NCBI GenBank assembly: GCA_964551735.1
Contig: CAZKEF010000019.1
Span: 1-64,000, forward strand
Direction of reading: 5' to 3'
Source: DAOUAT01 sp964551735
Lineage (GTDB): Bacteria; Chloroflexota; Anaerolineae; CG2-30-64-16
DNA: 64,000 nucleotides
The position numbers and the translations under genes are program-made. Numbering within the stretch: position 1 is the first letter of the stretch; the number at the start of each line of letters is the position of its first letter. Shown here in pieces: positions 34,109 to 42,451 of the stretch. The notes beneath the pieces were generated by a model. The model was not told where the DNA came from and searched no databases. It was given only the letters and a program-made list of their open reading frames with translations.

Positions 34109-35152
34109 TTACTTCAACCCCTCGGCGGCCGCGATCTCGTTGGTGAACCTGTCAACGAACGCCTTCTTGTTTTCGCCGGCCCACTGGAAGTTGTATTCAA
34201 TCAGATTGACCTGGAGCAGCTCGGGGTGTGAGAGTTCAACGCCCTTGACGGTCGGCGCCTGGTAGGCCTTGTACTTCGGGCCCAACGCCTGGGTCTCGGC
34301 GGTCAATGCCCAGTCGAACCACTGCTTGGCGGCCTGCATGTGCTTGGCGCCCTTGATGATGCCCATGCCGCCGATCTCCCAGCCGGTGCCTTCCTTGGGG
34401 AAGGTAAGGACAAGCGGCTGCTTGTTGTTGTCAATCTCGTTGACGATGTCGTGGGAGAACACGATGCCGACCCCGGCCTCACCCTGGCCGACGAACTTGG
34501 CCGGCGCGGCGCCGCTCTTGGTGTACTGCGCGATCTGGCCCGCATACTGCTTGATGTACTCCCAACCGGCCGCATCCCCGCGCATCTGGAGCACGGTGGC
34601 GAGCGCGGTGTACGACGTGCCGGAGGTGGAGGGATGCGCGACCATGATCTGGCCCTTGAACTCAGGCTTCAGCAGGTCATCCCACGACTCGGGCGGCTTG
34701 ACACCGGGGTTGGCGGCGAGCCAGTTGGTGTTGGTGGCAAACCCCAGGGAGCCGACGTAAATGCCGACCCAATAATTATCGGCATCCTTGAACTTCTTAT
34801 CATCCAGGAGGTTCTTGTAGTTCGGCGAGTTGTAGGCCTCCAGCAGCCCCTGGCCCTTGGCGGCCACAAAGCTGTCCAACGGGCCGCCCCACCAGATGTC
34901 GAACTGGGGGTTGTCCTTCTCGGCCTGGATGCGGGCCAACGCCTCGCCGCTGGACATGCGGACGTAGTTGACCGTGATGCCGTACTTGGCCTCGAACTCC
35001 TGCTTCATGCCCTGACACCACTCTTCCTGCGGGGTGCACAGGACGTTGATTTCGGTATCCTTTTGGGCCGCGCCCGCGCAGCCCGATAGGGCAGCGACGA
35101 TCAGGGTCAGGGCCAAAAGGACAAAGACAACAGACGAATTCCGGGGACGCAT
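34109..35152 (-). CDS. ABC-importer substrate-binding lipoprotein
   Basis: 347 residues from the ATG at 35152, which has aaggaggaag upstream; the frame runs on to 35644 but that part crosses the promoter. The N-terminus is a lipoprotein signal with lipobox LSGC (Cys25). The body (EINVLCTPQEEWCQGMKQEFEAKYG, in parts: EINVLCTPQEEW, MKQEFEAKYGI) fits the Fe3+/thiamine/2-aminoethylphosphonate binding-protein family. It should be anchored outside the membrane and deliver ligand to the fused permease. Ligand not readable: the paired Tyr residues of Fe3+ binders are not obvious, so a small organic ligand is equally possible. It is the first gene of the SBP-permease-ATPase operon. Confidence 0.88.
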   Translation of the reverse strand: MRPRNSSVVFVLLALTLIVAALSGCAGAAQKDTEINVLCTPQEEWCQGMKQEFEAKYGITVNYVRMSSGEALARIQAEKDNPQFDIWWGGPLDSFVAAKGQGLLEAYNSPNYKNLLDDKKFKDADNYWVGIYVGSLGFATNTNWLAANPGVKPPESWDDLLKPEFKGQIMVAHPSTSGTSYTALATVLQMRGDAAGWEYIKQYAGQIAQYTKSGAAPAKFVGQGEAGVGIVFSHDIVNEIDNNKQPLVLTFPKEGTGWEIGGMGIIKGAKHMQAAKQWFDWALTAETQALGPKYKAYQAPTVKGVELSHPELLQVNLIEYNFQWAGENKKAFVDRFTNEIAAAEGLK

Positions 35153-35192
35153 GTTCTTCCTCCTTGAAGTGAATACCGCGCTGGGCATGGCT

Positions 35193-35221
35193 AAAATAAC
35201 ACAACCAGGGCGTGCTGTCAA
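35193..35221 (-). promoter_or_regulatory. Promoter of the ABC importer operon
   Basis: TTGACA (35221-35216) and TATTTT (35198-35193) are 17 bp apart on the minus strand, about 40 bp upstream of the binding-protein ATG. The rest of the divergent gap to 35354 shows only a weak TACACT candidate for the + strand gene. Confidence 0.85.
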
Positions 35222-35353
35222 TTCGCAACACACCTCAGGGTAAGTGGTATTTAGGCATGGCGGCGCGGGAGCATTTCGCCTTTCCCAAGGATCGGTGTAC
35301 ACTGCTATCCTGTCCGGTTTCTGTTTGCCCAGTAAATAAGAACTCGAGGGAAC

Positions 35354-36007
35354 ATGATGATGACAAACGCTTCCGGTTCCGGCCCGGCCTATCGCATCGT
35401 CACCGCCCGGCTGGTGATCCGCTGCTGGCAGCCGGCAGACGCGGGGCTGTTGAAAGCGGCAGTGGATGCCAGCCTGGATCACCTCCGTCCGTGGATGCCC
35501 TGGGCCAGCCACGAGCCGACCGACCTGGCCGCCAAGGTTGCGCGCCTGCGCACCTTCCGCGGCCAATTCGACCTGGGGCAAGATTTCGTGTACGGCATCT
35601 TCGACCGCGCCGAGACCCTGGTGCTGGGCGGAACCGGCCTGCATACGCGGTTAGGTGAAGGCGCACGCGAGATCGGCTACTGGATCCACGCAGCCCACAT
35701 CAATCAAGGGCTGGCCACTGAGGTCGCGGCCGCGCTGACCAGGGTGGCGTTCGAGATAGACGGGGTGCGGCGGGTGGAGATCCACTGCGCGCCCGATAAC
35801 GTGCGCAGCGCAGCGGTGCCAGCCAGGCTAGGCTATCAGCACGAGGCGACCTTGCGGGAACGTGTACAGCGTGTGGGAAACAGGTTGGGCGACGTCATGA
35901 TCTGGTCCATGTTCGCCGAGCAGTTTGCGGCCAGTCGCGCCGCCGCAGTCGAGATTCTGGCTTTCGACGCGGCCGGGCGACAGATCTTCCCACGCCCTGC
36001 CAATTGA
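35354..36007 (+). CDS. GNAT-family N-acetyltransferase (RimJ/RimL-like)
   Basis: 217 residues. The N-terminal TARLVIRCWQPADAGLL and the central EIGYWIHAAHINQGLATEVAAALTRVAFE are typical of RimJ/RimL-type GNAT enzymes, which acetylate the N-terminus of proteins or small amines with acetyl-CoA; the acetyl-CoA site is in NQGLATE. Three ATGs in a row open the frame after gaggga; the second or third has better SD spacing. The last about 30 residues are an extension of unknown role. The gene starts a plus-strand run through to guaB. Substrate unknown. Confidence 0.85.
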   Translation: MMMTNASGSGPAYRIVTARLVIRCWQPADAGLLKAAVDASLDHLRPWMPWASHEPTDLAAKVARLRTFRGQFDLGQDFVYGIFDRAETLVLGGTGLHTRLGEGAREIGYWIHAAHINQGLATEVAAALTRVAFEIDGVRRVEIHCAPDNVRSAAVPARLGYQHEATLRERVQRVGNRLGDVMIWSMFAEQFAASRAAAVEILAFDAAGRQIFPRPAN

Positions 36008-36018
36008 GGAGACATTCG

Positions 36019-36528
36019 ATGGATGCTTTGCAAGCCATCCTCACACGGCGCAGCGTCCGCCGGTTCACCCCGCGGCCAGTGCCGCCGGAGCTGATTGACA
36101 AAGTGCTGCGCGCGGCCATGGCCGCGCCGTCGGCCGGCAATCAGCAACCCTGGCATTTCGTGGTGCTTGACGATCGCGCCTTGCTCGACGCGATCCCGGG
36201 CATCCACCCCTATGCCGCGATGCTGCTCCAGGCGCAGGCGGCCATCCTGGTCTGCGGCGACAGCCGTCTGGAACAGCACCAGGGCTATTGGGTGCAGGAT
36301 TGCGCAGCGGCCACGCAAAACCTGCTGCTGGCCGCGCACGCACTGGACCTGGGTGCGGTCTGGGTGGGCGTGTACCCACGCGAGGCGCGCGTGGCCGGCC
36401 TGCGGTTGCTGCTGAACATCCCGGCCGAGGTCACGCCGCTGGCGCTGGTTGCCCTGGGCTACCCGGCGGAACGGTCCGCGCCGGCGGATCGCTTCGACCG
36501 GACGCGCATCCACCGGAACGGCTGGTAG
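36019..36528 (+). CDS. Nitroreductase-family flavoprotein
   Basis: 169 residues from the ATG at 36019, with gaggag at SD spacing. The N-terminus MDALQAILTRRSVRRFTPRPVP and AAPSAGNQQPWHFVV are the FMN-binding signature of the nitroreductase family, and the C-terminal LALVALGYPAE is also typical. These dimeric FMN enzymes reduce nitro groups, quinones or related acceptors with NAD(P)H. Short members like this one are common in anaerobes and in many uncultured bacteria. It is 11 bp after the acetyltransferase and 3 bp before the asparaginase gene. Confidence 0.9.
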   Translation: MDALQAILTRRSVRRFTPRPVPPELIDKVLRAAMAAPSAGNQQPWHFVVLDDRALLDAIPGIHPYAAMLLQAQAAILVCGDSRLEQHQGYWVQDCAAATQNLLLAAHALDLGAVWVGVYPREARVAGLRLLLNIPAEVTPLALVALGYPAERSAPADRFDRTRIHRNGW

Positions 36529-36531
36529 GCG

Positions 36532-37458
36532 ATGTTCATCCTGGCCAACTCGGCCGGCGAGATCGGAATGCCTGCGGCCATCGCGGCGTTATGCGGCAAT
36601 GCGCCGGCGTTGGACGCGGTCGAGGCCGGCATCCGGCCGGTGGAACGCGATCCTGCGGTGCGCAGCGTGGGGGTGGGCGGCTGGCCCAACCTGCTGGGCC
36701 AGGTGGAGCTGGATGCCGCCATCATGGACGGCCGCACCCTGGCGGCCGGCGCGGTGGCCGCGCTGCGCGGCTACATCCACCCCATCTCGGTGGCCCGGCA
36801 GGTCATGGCCCGCACGCCGCACGTCTTGCTGGCCGGCGAGGGCGCCGCGCGCTTCGCGGCCGAGATCGCCGCGGAGGCCGGGCCCACACTCACCGCCGAA
36901 GCCGAGGCCGAGTGGCGCGCCTGGTTGGCTGCCTACGTGCCCGCGGCCGAGCTGGCGCGCTGGTCCGATGTCGCGCTGGCCCCGTGGACCTGGCTCACGG
37001 CGGATCCTGAAAGGGCCGGCGGAACCGTCACCTACCTGGCACAGGATGCAGCGGGCGACCTGGCGGCCGGAGTGAGCACCTGCGGCTGGGCCATGAAATA
37101 CCCAGGTCGCCTGGGCGATTCGCCGATCATCGGCGCAGGCAGCTACGCGGACAACGCCTTCGGCGCGGCCGCGTGCACTGGCCACGGCGAGCTGGCGATC
37201 CGGGCCGGCACGGCGCGCAGCATCGTGCTCTACATGCAGACCGGCATGACCGTGGCGGAGGCGTGCCGCGCGGCCGCGGACGACCTGCGCCGGTTGGTCC
37301 GGCCCTTTCCCAGCGCGATTACCTTACACGCGGTTGACCGCAGCGGCCTGCCGTTCGTGCTGGCGCTGGGGGACGAACCGGCGATGTCGGTCTATTGGTG
37401 GTGGGCAGAAGGGATGGCCCAGGCCGAACAGCGCCAAGCCACATGCGAAGACTGGTGA
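36532..37458 (+). CDS. Ntn-hydrolase of the asparaginase 2 / glycosylasparaginase family
   Basis: 308 residues. The autocleavage region shows GGTVTYLAQDAAGDLAAG (catalytic Thr in GGTV, about residue 165), followed by TCGWAMKYPGRLGDSPIIGAGSYAD, the diagnostic substrate-binding segment (RLGDSPIIGAG) of the family. Members hydrolyse beta-aspartyl peptides, asparagine or N4-(GlcNAc)-asparagine after self-cleavage into two subunits. The N-terminal segment is shorter than in secreted glycosylasparaginases and there is no signal peptide, so it is cytoplasmic. It is 3 bp after the nitroreductase gene. Exact substrate is unknown. Confidence 0.85.
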   Translation: MFILANSAGEIGMPAAIAALCGNAPALDAVEAGIRPVERDPAVRSVGVGGWPNLLGQVELDAAIMDGRTLAAGAVAALRGYIHPISVARQVMARTPHVLLAGEGAARFAAEIAAEAGPTLTAEAEAEWRAWLAAYVPAAELARWSDVALAPWTWLTADPERAGGTVTYLAQDAAGDLAAGVSTCGWAMKYPGRLGDSPIIGAGSYADNAFGAAACTGHGELAIRAGTARSIVLYMQTGMTVAEACRAAADDLRRLVRPFPSAITLHAVDRSGLPFVLALGDEPAMSVYWWWAEGMAQAEQRQATCEDW

Positions 37459-37466
37459 GAAGAACC

Positions 37467-38210
37467 ATGGAGACCTTGAACACAGTGAACTCATATTCCA
37501 CCACTCGACTTTGTGTTCTACGCGCATGGGCGGTTCATCTGTACACCGCCCTGGGCCTGGTTGTTGGACTGCTGGCAATCCAGGCGGTATTTGCTGACAA
37601 CGTGGGCCGTGTGATCGGCCTGCTGGGCCTGGCGCTGTTTGTAGATGCCACCGACGGTCCGATGGCGCGCGCCTTCCACATTAAGCGCTGGGCCCCGACT
37701 TTTGATGGCCGAAAACTGGATGACATCACCGACTATATCAACTATACCCTGATCCCGGTGTTGTTCGCTTATCATTTCGGCATCGTCAGTGATGAAGGTC
37801 TCTGGGTGCTCGGCATCGTGCTCATCTTGTCAGCTTATGGCTTCTGCAACGAAGCCGCCAAGACGGATGATGGTTACTTTACCGGCTTCCCGAACTTCTG
37901 GAACGTCGCGATCTTCTATCTCTATCTGTTCCGGTTGCCGCCGCTGGCCAACGAGGTGATCCTCTTGATTCTGGCAGCACTGGTGCTGATACCCATCAAG
38001 TACATTTCAACCAGCACCCGTCCCTTCCGCCGGCTGACCCTGGCGACCATGGGGCTCTTCTGGATTGCGCTCATCGTCATGGGCGCAACGGCTGAGCGTA
38101 TTGACATGCGCCTCGTCGGGATCTCGTTGCTCGGGCCAGTCTATTACGTCGGCGTCTCGCTTTACCTGAACTGGGTTACACGGCGCCGGCGGCCCGCCAG
38201 CCAGCCCTGA
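37467..38210 (+). CDS. CDP-alcohol phosphatidyltransferase, probable phosphatidylcholine synthase
   Basis: 247 residues from the ATG at 37467 with gagaag upstream. The CDP-alcohol phosphotransferase motif is present as D63-G64-x2-A67-R68-x12-G81-x3-D85-x3-D89, where the Asp residues bind Mg and the CDP-lipid. The spacing of the motif, the FDGRKLDDITDYINY segment and a downstream FPNFWNVAIFYLYL resemble bacterial phosphatidylcholine synthase (Pcs), which joins CDP-diacylglycerol to choline at the membrane. Eight or so hydrophobic segments fit. Other alcohols (inositol, glycerol-P) are possible, so the choline assignment is an inference. Confidence 0.7.
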   Translation: METLNTVNSYSTTRLCVLRAWAVHLYTALGLVVGLLAIQAVFADNVGRVIGLLGLALFVDATDGPMARAFHIKRWAPTFDGRKLDDITDYINYTLIPVLFAYHFGIVSDEGLWVLGIVLILSAYGFCNEAAKTDDGYFTGFPNFWNVAIFYLYLFRLPPLANEVILLILAALVLIPIKYISTSTRPFRRLTLATMGLFWIALIVMGATAERIDMRLVGISLLGPVYYVGVSLYLNWVTRRRRPASQP

Positions 38211-38264
38211 GCCATCCTGCCGCCGGTCACATGCGCCAATCTGCTCAATTTCGCGGAGAGAACC

Positions 38265-39725
38265 ATGAACATTCGCTCGATCAAAGGCTTAACCTTCGAC
38301 GATGTCCTGTTGATCCCACAGCATTCCAGCATCGCGTCGCGCAAGGACGTGGATACATCCTCAGACCTGACTCCTGCTATCCGCCTGCACGTGCCGGTTA
38401 TCAGCGCCAACATGGACACCGTAACCGAGGCGGGCATGGCGATCGCGATGGCGCGGGCGGGCGGCATCGGCATCCTCCATCGCTTCATGACAGTTGAGCA
38501 GCAGGTGCGCCAGGTGAAGCAGGTGAAGCGCTCACAAGGCTTCATCGTGGACAACCCCTACGCCATCGCCCCTGACGCGTGCATCGCAGATGCGACCCGT
38601 ATGATGCAGCAGTATGAAGTGGGCGGACTGGTGGTGCTGGCGCCGGACGGCAGATTCCTGGGCCTGATCACCCACCGCGACATCCTGCTGGCACCCGGCG
38701 ATCGCGCCATCGTGCGAGACGTGATGACGCCGGCCGAGCGCGTGATCAAGGTCGGCCCGGACGTGTCACCGGAGGAGGCGCGGCGCGTGCTCTACGAGCA
38801 CCGGCTGGAGAAGCTGCCCATCCTGGACGAACGCGGCAACCTCACAGGGCTGATCACCGCGGCCGACGTGGCCAAGGCGCGCCAGTTCCCCCACGCCACG
38901 CGCGACGCGGGGGGCCGCCTGCGGGTGGGCGCGGCTGTCGGCGTCACGGCCGGCGAGGAGGCACGTGCTGCCGCACTGTTGGAAGCCGGCGCCGACCTGC
39001 TGGTGATTGACATCGCGCACGGGCACGCGGACCATTGCATCAGCATGGTGCAGCGGTTGCACCAGCATCATCCCCAGGCGCAGATCGTGGCCGGCAACGT
39101 GGCCACCCGCGCGGGGGCGCGCGCGCTGGCCAAGGCGGGCGCCGACGCCATCAAGGTGGGCATCGGCCCCGGCTCCATCTGCACCACCCGCATCGTCACC
39201 GGCTTCGGCGTGCCCCAGATCACCGCGATCATGGACAGCGTTCAGGGGGTAAATGACGTTGGCCGCCGTGTCACTATTATCGCGGACGGCGGCATTCGCA
39301 CTTCAGGCGACCTGGTGAAGGCGCTGGCCGCGGGCGCGGACACCGTCATGCTGGGCAGCCTGTTCGCAGGGTGTGAGGAAGCGCCGGGCGCGCCGGTGAT
39401 CCGCGACGGTCGCAAGGTCAAGGTAGTGCGCGGCATGGCATCGCTGGGCGCGACCATGAGCCGCAAACAGGCCGAGAAGGGCAACGACGAGAGCGCTGAG
39501 AGCCAGGAGGACTGGGACAAGGTGATTCCCGAAGGCGTGGAAGCGGTGGTACCCTATCGGGGGCAGGTCAGCGAGATCCTCCATCAGCTCGTGGGCGGCC
39601 TGCGCTCAGGACTCTCCTACGCGGGAGCACGCACCATCGCTGAGCTACAACGCAACGCGGAGTTCATCGAGATCACGCCGGCCGGGATCCGCGAGAGCGG
39701 GCATCATGATGTGAGCAAGCTCTGA
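38265..39725 (+). CDS. guaB: Inosine-5'-monophosphate dehydrogenase
   Basis: 486 residues, the usual IMPDH length. It has GLTFDDVLLIPQHS at the N-terminus, a CBS-domain pair (about 95-205), the catalytic loop GIGPGSICTTRIVTG with Cys306, IADGGIRTSGDLVKALAAGA, and the flap and C-terminal segment (GQVSEILHQLVGGLRSGLSYAGA). It oxidises IMP to XMP with NAD in guanine nucleotide synthesis. SD gagag precedes the ATG. It is the last gene of the plus-strand run, followed by a convergent terminator hairpin. Confidence 0.97.
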   Translation: MNIRSIKGLTFDDVLLIPQHSSIASRKDVDTSSDLTPAIRLHVPVISANMDTVTEAGMAIAMARAGGIGILHRFMTVEQQVRQVKQVKRSQGFIVDNPYAIAPDACIADATRMMQQYEVGGLVVLAPDGRFLGLITHRDILLAPGDRAIVRDVMTPAERVIKVGPDVSPEEARRVLYEHRLEKLPILDERGNLTGLITAADVAKARQFPHATRDAGGRLRVGAAVGVTAGEEARAAALLEAGADLLVIDIAHGHADHCISMVQRLHQHHPQAQIVAGNVATRAGARALAKAGADAIKVGIGPGSICTTRIVTGFGVPQITAIMDSVQGVNDVGRRVTIIADGGIRTSGDLVKALAAGADTVMLGSLFAGCEEAPGAPVIRDGRKVKVVRGMASLGATMSRKQAEKGNDESAESQEDWDKVIPEGVEAVVPYRGQVSEILHQLVGGLRSGLSYAGARTIAELQRNAEFIEITPAGIRESGHHDVSKL

Positions 39726-39740
39726 GGGATCAGGGGGTAA

Positions 39741-39766
39741 GGGGCAGGCCCTGAATGGCCTGCCCC
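39741..39766. terminator. Convergent terminator between guaB and the ABC-2 operon
   Basis: Arms ggggcaggcc and ggcctgcccc form a perfect 10-bp stem with a 6-base loop in the 46-bp gap between two converging stop codons. It could end both transcripts; no long T-run follows in either direction. Confidence 0.65.
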
Positions 39767-39771
39767 CTGGC

Positions 39772-41019
39772 CTAATGCGTTGCTTTGCGGCCTCGCAGCT
39801 CGCCTCTGATGCGGCCCCAATTCAAGCTGGCGTTAGACAGCAACGTGTCCGCCCGGAAGAAACGCGCCGCGATCAGCACGAACAGGTACGTCGTCACCGC
39901 TGTTCCCAGCACGCTGACCGCGATCTGCCAGGTGGGCACGGCCACCACGCTCATGCGCGCCAGCATAGCCGTGGGCGCGGTCAGCGGGAACAGGCTCAAC
40001 CCCGTAACCAGCGCGCCGTTAGGATCGGCAGCGAACGCCTGATTCAGATAGAATGGCACCAGCAGCGGCAGGATCAGGATGAAGGTGAACTGCCCCCCCT
40101 CGCGCGCGGTGGGCGCCAGCGCGCCGACAGCCCCCAACGCCGACGCGTACAGAATGTAACCCAGCAGGAAGTAAACGATGGTCATCACGATGAAGCTCGG
40201 CTGGAGCACCTGGCCGGCCAACGCCGCCACCAACACCATGCCGCTGCCCAGCACCCCCACCGCGCCGCCGAGCCAGACACCCATCTGCAGCAGCGCCACC
40301 GCGCCCAACCCGACGACCTTGCCCAACATCAGCTCGCGCGGGCGCAGGCTGGTCAGCAGCATCTCGGCTGTGCGGTTTTCCTTCTCCTTGGACACGCTCT
40401 GCAGCATGTAGCCGCCGCTCATGGTGATGATAAAAAACAGGACGAACATCACCACAAACGGCACGCCGATGCCGCCGAACGCGTTCTGGGTGTCGCTCTT
40501 CACCTCCGGCGCCAGCGAGCGGGCGGTGACCACGGGGGTGGGATTCAGCAGCAGCCGGGCAAGTTGCGCGTTCCCGCCGGTGCGATTGTAGTTGATCACG
40601 TAGCGCAGCAGGTTGGCGCCGCTGTCGCTGGCCACCGGCGACAACCGCTCGGCTACAGCGCTGGCGTTGTTGGTCTCGCCGAAATCGGGCGGCAGGATGA
40701 AGTACAGGCCGATCTCGCCCGCTGCCAGGGCAGCTTTGGCCGCTGGCTCATCGCTGAACGCGCGGAACCGGTCGGTCGGGACATCGGGCGGCACGACACC
40801 GATGGCCCCGGCCTGATCCACATAGCCGAAGACCGGCGCGGCCTCGCTGGTGCTGCCGGCCAGCGAGCTCGCCTCCTCAATGGCCTGGCCTGCAAACAGC
40901 GAGGGGAACAGGCTGAACCCCATCACCAACGCCGGAAAGATGAACGTCATGAACCAGAAAGACGGCTTGCTGATCGTTGTCAGGATCTCATGTTTGATGA
41001 CAGTGATGATATTCCGCAT
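39772..41019 (-). CDS. ABC-2 exporter permease, NatB-like (second)
   Basis: 415 residues. One N-terminal membrane helix (FWFMTFIFPALVMGFSLFPS) is followed by a large outside domain (about 45-185) and then about five helices, with GYMLQSVSKEKENRTAEMLLTSLRPRELM between them. This is the ABC2_membrane_3/NatB layout. It forms the channel of an export system with the permease and ATPase encoded upstream. Such systems export Na+, drugs or peptides. A good SD precedes the ATG at 41019. The two permeases are similar in plan, so a heterodimer is likely. Confidence 0.88.
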   Translation of the reverse strand: MRNIITVIKHEILTTISKPSFWFMTFIFPALVMGFSLFPSLFAGQAIEEASSLAGSTSEAAPVFGYVDQAGAIGVVPPDVPTDRFRAFSDEPAAKAALAAGEIGLYFILPPDFGETNNASAVAERLSPVASDSGANLLRYVINYNRTGGNAQLARLLLNPTPVVTARSLAPEVKSDTQNAFGGIGVPFVVMFVLFFIITMSGGYMLQSVSKEKENRTAEMLLTSLRPRELMLGKVVGLGAVALLQMGVWLGGAVGVLGSGMVLVAALAGQVLQPSFIVMTIVYFLLGYILYASALGAVGALAPTAREGGQFTFILILPLLVPFYLNQAFAADPNGALVTGLSLFPLTAPTAMLARMSVVAVPTWQIAVSVLGTAVTTYLFVLIAARFFRADTLLSNASLNWGRIRGELRGRKATH

Positions 41020-41067
41020 ACCTTACCCCCGGACGTCGCAGCTTGCTGCGTTTCCCCCACTCGCCCC

Positions 41068-42261
41068 TCATGACGCTCGCAGCGCACTGCCCAGGCCGCG
41101 CAGGCTCAACGGCTGGCCGTAGCGCAACATGCCGATCCGAAACACCCTAGCAGCCACCCAGATCATCGTGGCCGCCGCGGCCACCAGGATCAGCCAGCCG
41201 CCTGCTAACTGCCACAGCGGGATCGTCGTAACCCCCCAACGCATCGCCACCGCCATGAACGCGGTCGTCGGGAACAGGGTCAACGCCACCAGCAGCGGGC
41301 TGTTCGGGTTAGTAAAGATGAAGACGAAAAGAAAGAAAGGCACGAGGAACAGCAGGTTAATCACGCCCGCGATCTGTTGGCCCTGCTGGAGCTCGGTGAC
41401 CATGCTGCCCAGGGTGATCATCATCCCGGCCACCAGCGCGTATGTGGGCAGGAAATAGAGCGCCACCACGCCGAAGAACCGCCAATCCACGGTGACCCCG
41501 CTCAGGAAATCCACCTGCCGGCTGAGGATCATAAGACCCACAAACAGCGCGGTCAGCCAGAGGCCGATCTGGGTCAGCGCCACGCCCATCAGCCCCAGCG
41601 CCTTGCCGCCGATGAGCTGCGTGGGCGACAGGGAGGTGAACATCACCTCCACCATGCGGTTTTCCTTCTCGGTGGTCACCGCCTGCAGCAGATAGCCCGC
41701 CGAGCCCATCACCACGAACACGAAGAACATGCCCACCAGCAGCGGCAAGATGATCCGCAGCACCTCGTTGGCGCCCATCTCCTCGCCCGCCTCGGCCGAG
41801 AGCATGGTGATGCCGACGCCGCGCAGCAGCGCATCCCGGCTTTCGGAGGGCTGATCGGCCACCAGCGCGGCGCTCAACATGGCCCTGAACTGGCTGCCCA
41901 CCCGGCCTTGCGGGGCTTTGCTCCAGTAGTACTGCTGCACCGCGCCGGTCTGCACGTAGTCAGCAGGCACGACGTAGAAAGCCTGAATTCGGCCCGCCTC
42001 CAGATCGCTGCGCGCGGCCGCCTCGTCGGCATAAGGGATCACCGGCAGCGGCCCAAACCCCGGGGCATCCGCCACCGCAAGGATGCCGGCGCTGTCCACG
42101 TAGCCGAAGGGCCGGTCATCGGTCGTGCCCTGGCTCGCCAGGATGCTGACCGCCATGACGACGCCGATGAAGACCGGCATACCGATGGTAGCCAACACGA
42201 ACGAACGCCGCACCACCATGCGCCGATACTCGGCCTGCGCGACCAACCAGAAATTACGCAT
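41068..42261 (-). CDS. ABC-2 exporter permease, NatB-like (first)
   Basis: 397 residues from the ATG at 42261 (MRNFWLVAQAEYRRMVVRR), with gggagga at SD spacing; the longer frame to 42288 lacks support. It has the same plan as the next gene: an N-terminal helix, an outside domain, and a membrane half with AGYLLQAVTTEKENRMVEVMFTSLSPTQLI. It should pair with that protein and with the ATPase. It follows the ATPase gene after an unusually long 190-bp gap containing two hairpins, so its expression may be set separately. Confidence 0.88.
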   Translation of the reverse strand: MRNFWLVAQAEYRRMVVRRSFVLATIGMPVFIGVVMAVSILASQGTTDDRPFGYVDSAGILAVADAPGFGPLPVIPYADEAAARSDLEAGRIQAFYVVPADYVQTGAVQQYYWSKAPQGRVGSQFRAMLSAALVADQPSESRDALLRGVGITMLSAEAGEEMGANEVLRIILPLLVGMFFVFVVMGSAGYLLQAVTTEKENRMVEVMFTSLSPTQLIGGKALGLMGVALTQIGLWLTALFVGLMILSRQVDFLSGVTVDWRFFGVVALYFLPTYALVAGMMITLGSMVTELQQGQQIAGVINLLFLVPFFLFVFIFTNPNSPLLVALTLFPTTAFMAVAMRWGVTTIPLWQLAGGWLILVAAAATMIWVAARVFRIGMLRYGQPLSLRGLGSALRAS

Positions 42262-42334
42262 CACAGTCCTCCCCAAACGGCCTGCCACCCGTTTCCTCAG
42301 TTCGCTGGTATCATCCTCAATAATCTGGGGGAAC

Positions 42335-42383
42335 GGCGGTCGCAGACCGCCTGCGAGCTTGACTCAAGGGGGTCTGTGACCCC
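42335..42383. repeat. Two adjacent GGTC-NNN-GACC hairpins
   Basis: GGCGGTC-GCA-GACCGCC (42335-42351) and GGGGTC-TGT-GACCCC (42369-42383) are perfect small hairpins 17 bp apart, in the gap between the ABC-2 ATPase and permease genes. Their role is unknown; they could be attenuators or repeat-element ends. Confidence 0.7.
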
Positions 42384-42451
42384 GTCGCCCCCACTAATTG
42401 AAAAGATACGTTCGCTGAGTTCCTTCAAGTTCCTCAGTTCCCTGGATTCCC

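Noticed and set aside
38211..38264. Possible purine-type riboswitch ahead of guaB
   Set aside because: The gap is only 54 bp and shows no conserved riboswitch core or terminator.
39775..41073. 432-residue open frame opposite the ABC-2 permease
   Set aside because: Rich in His, Gln, Arg and Gly with no motif; the minus-strand permease has helices and a good SD.
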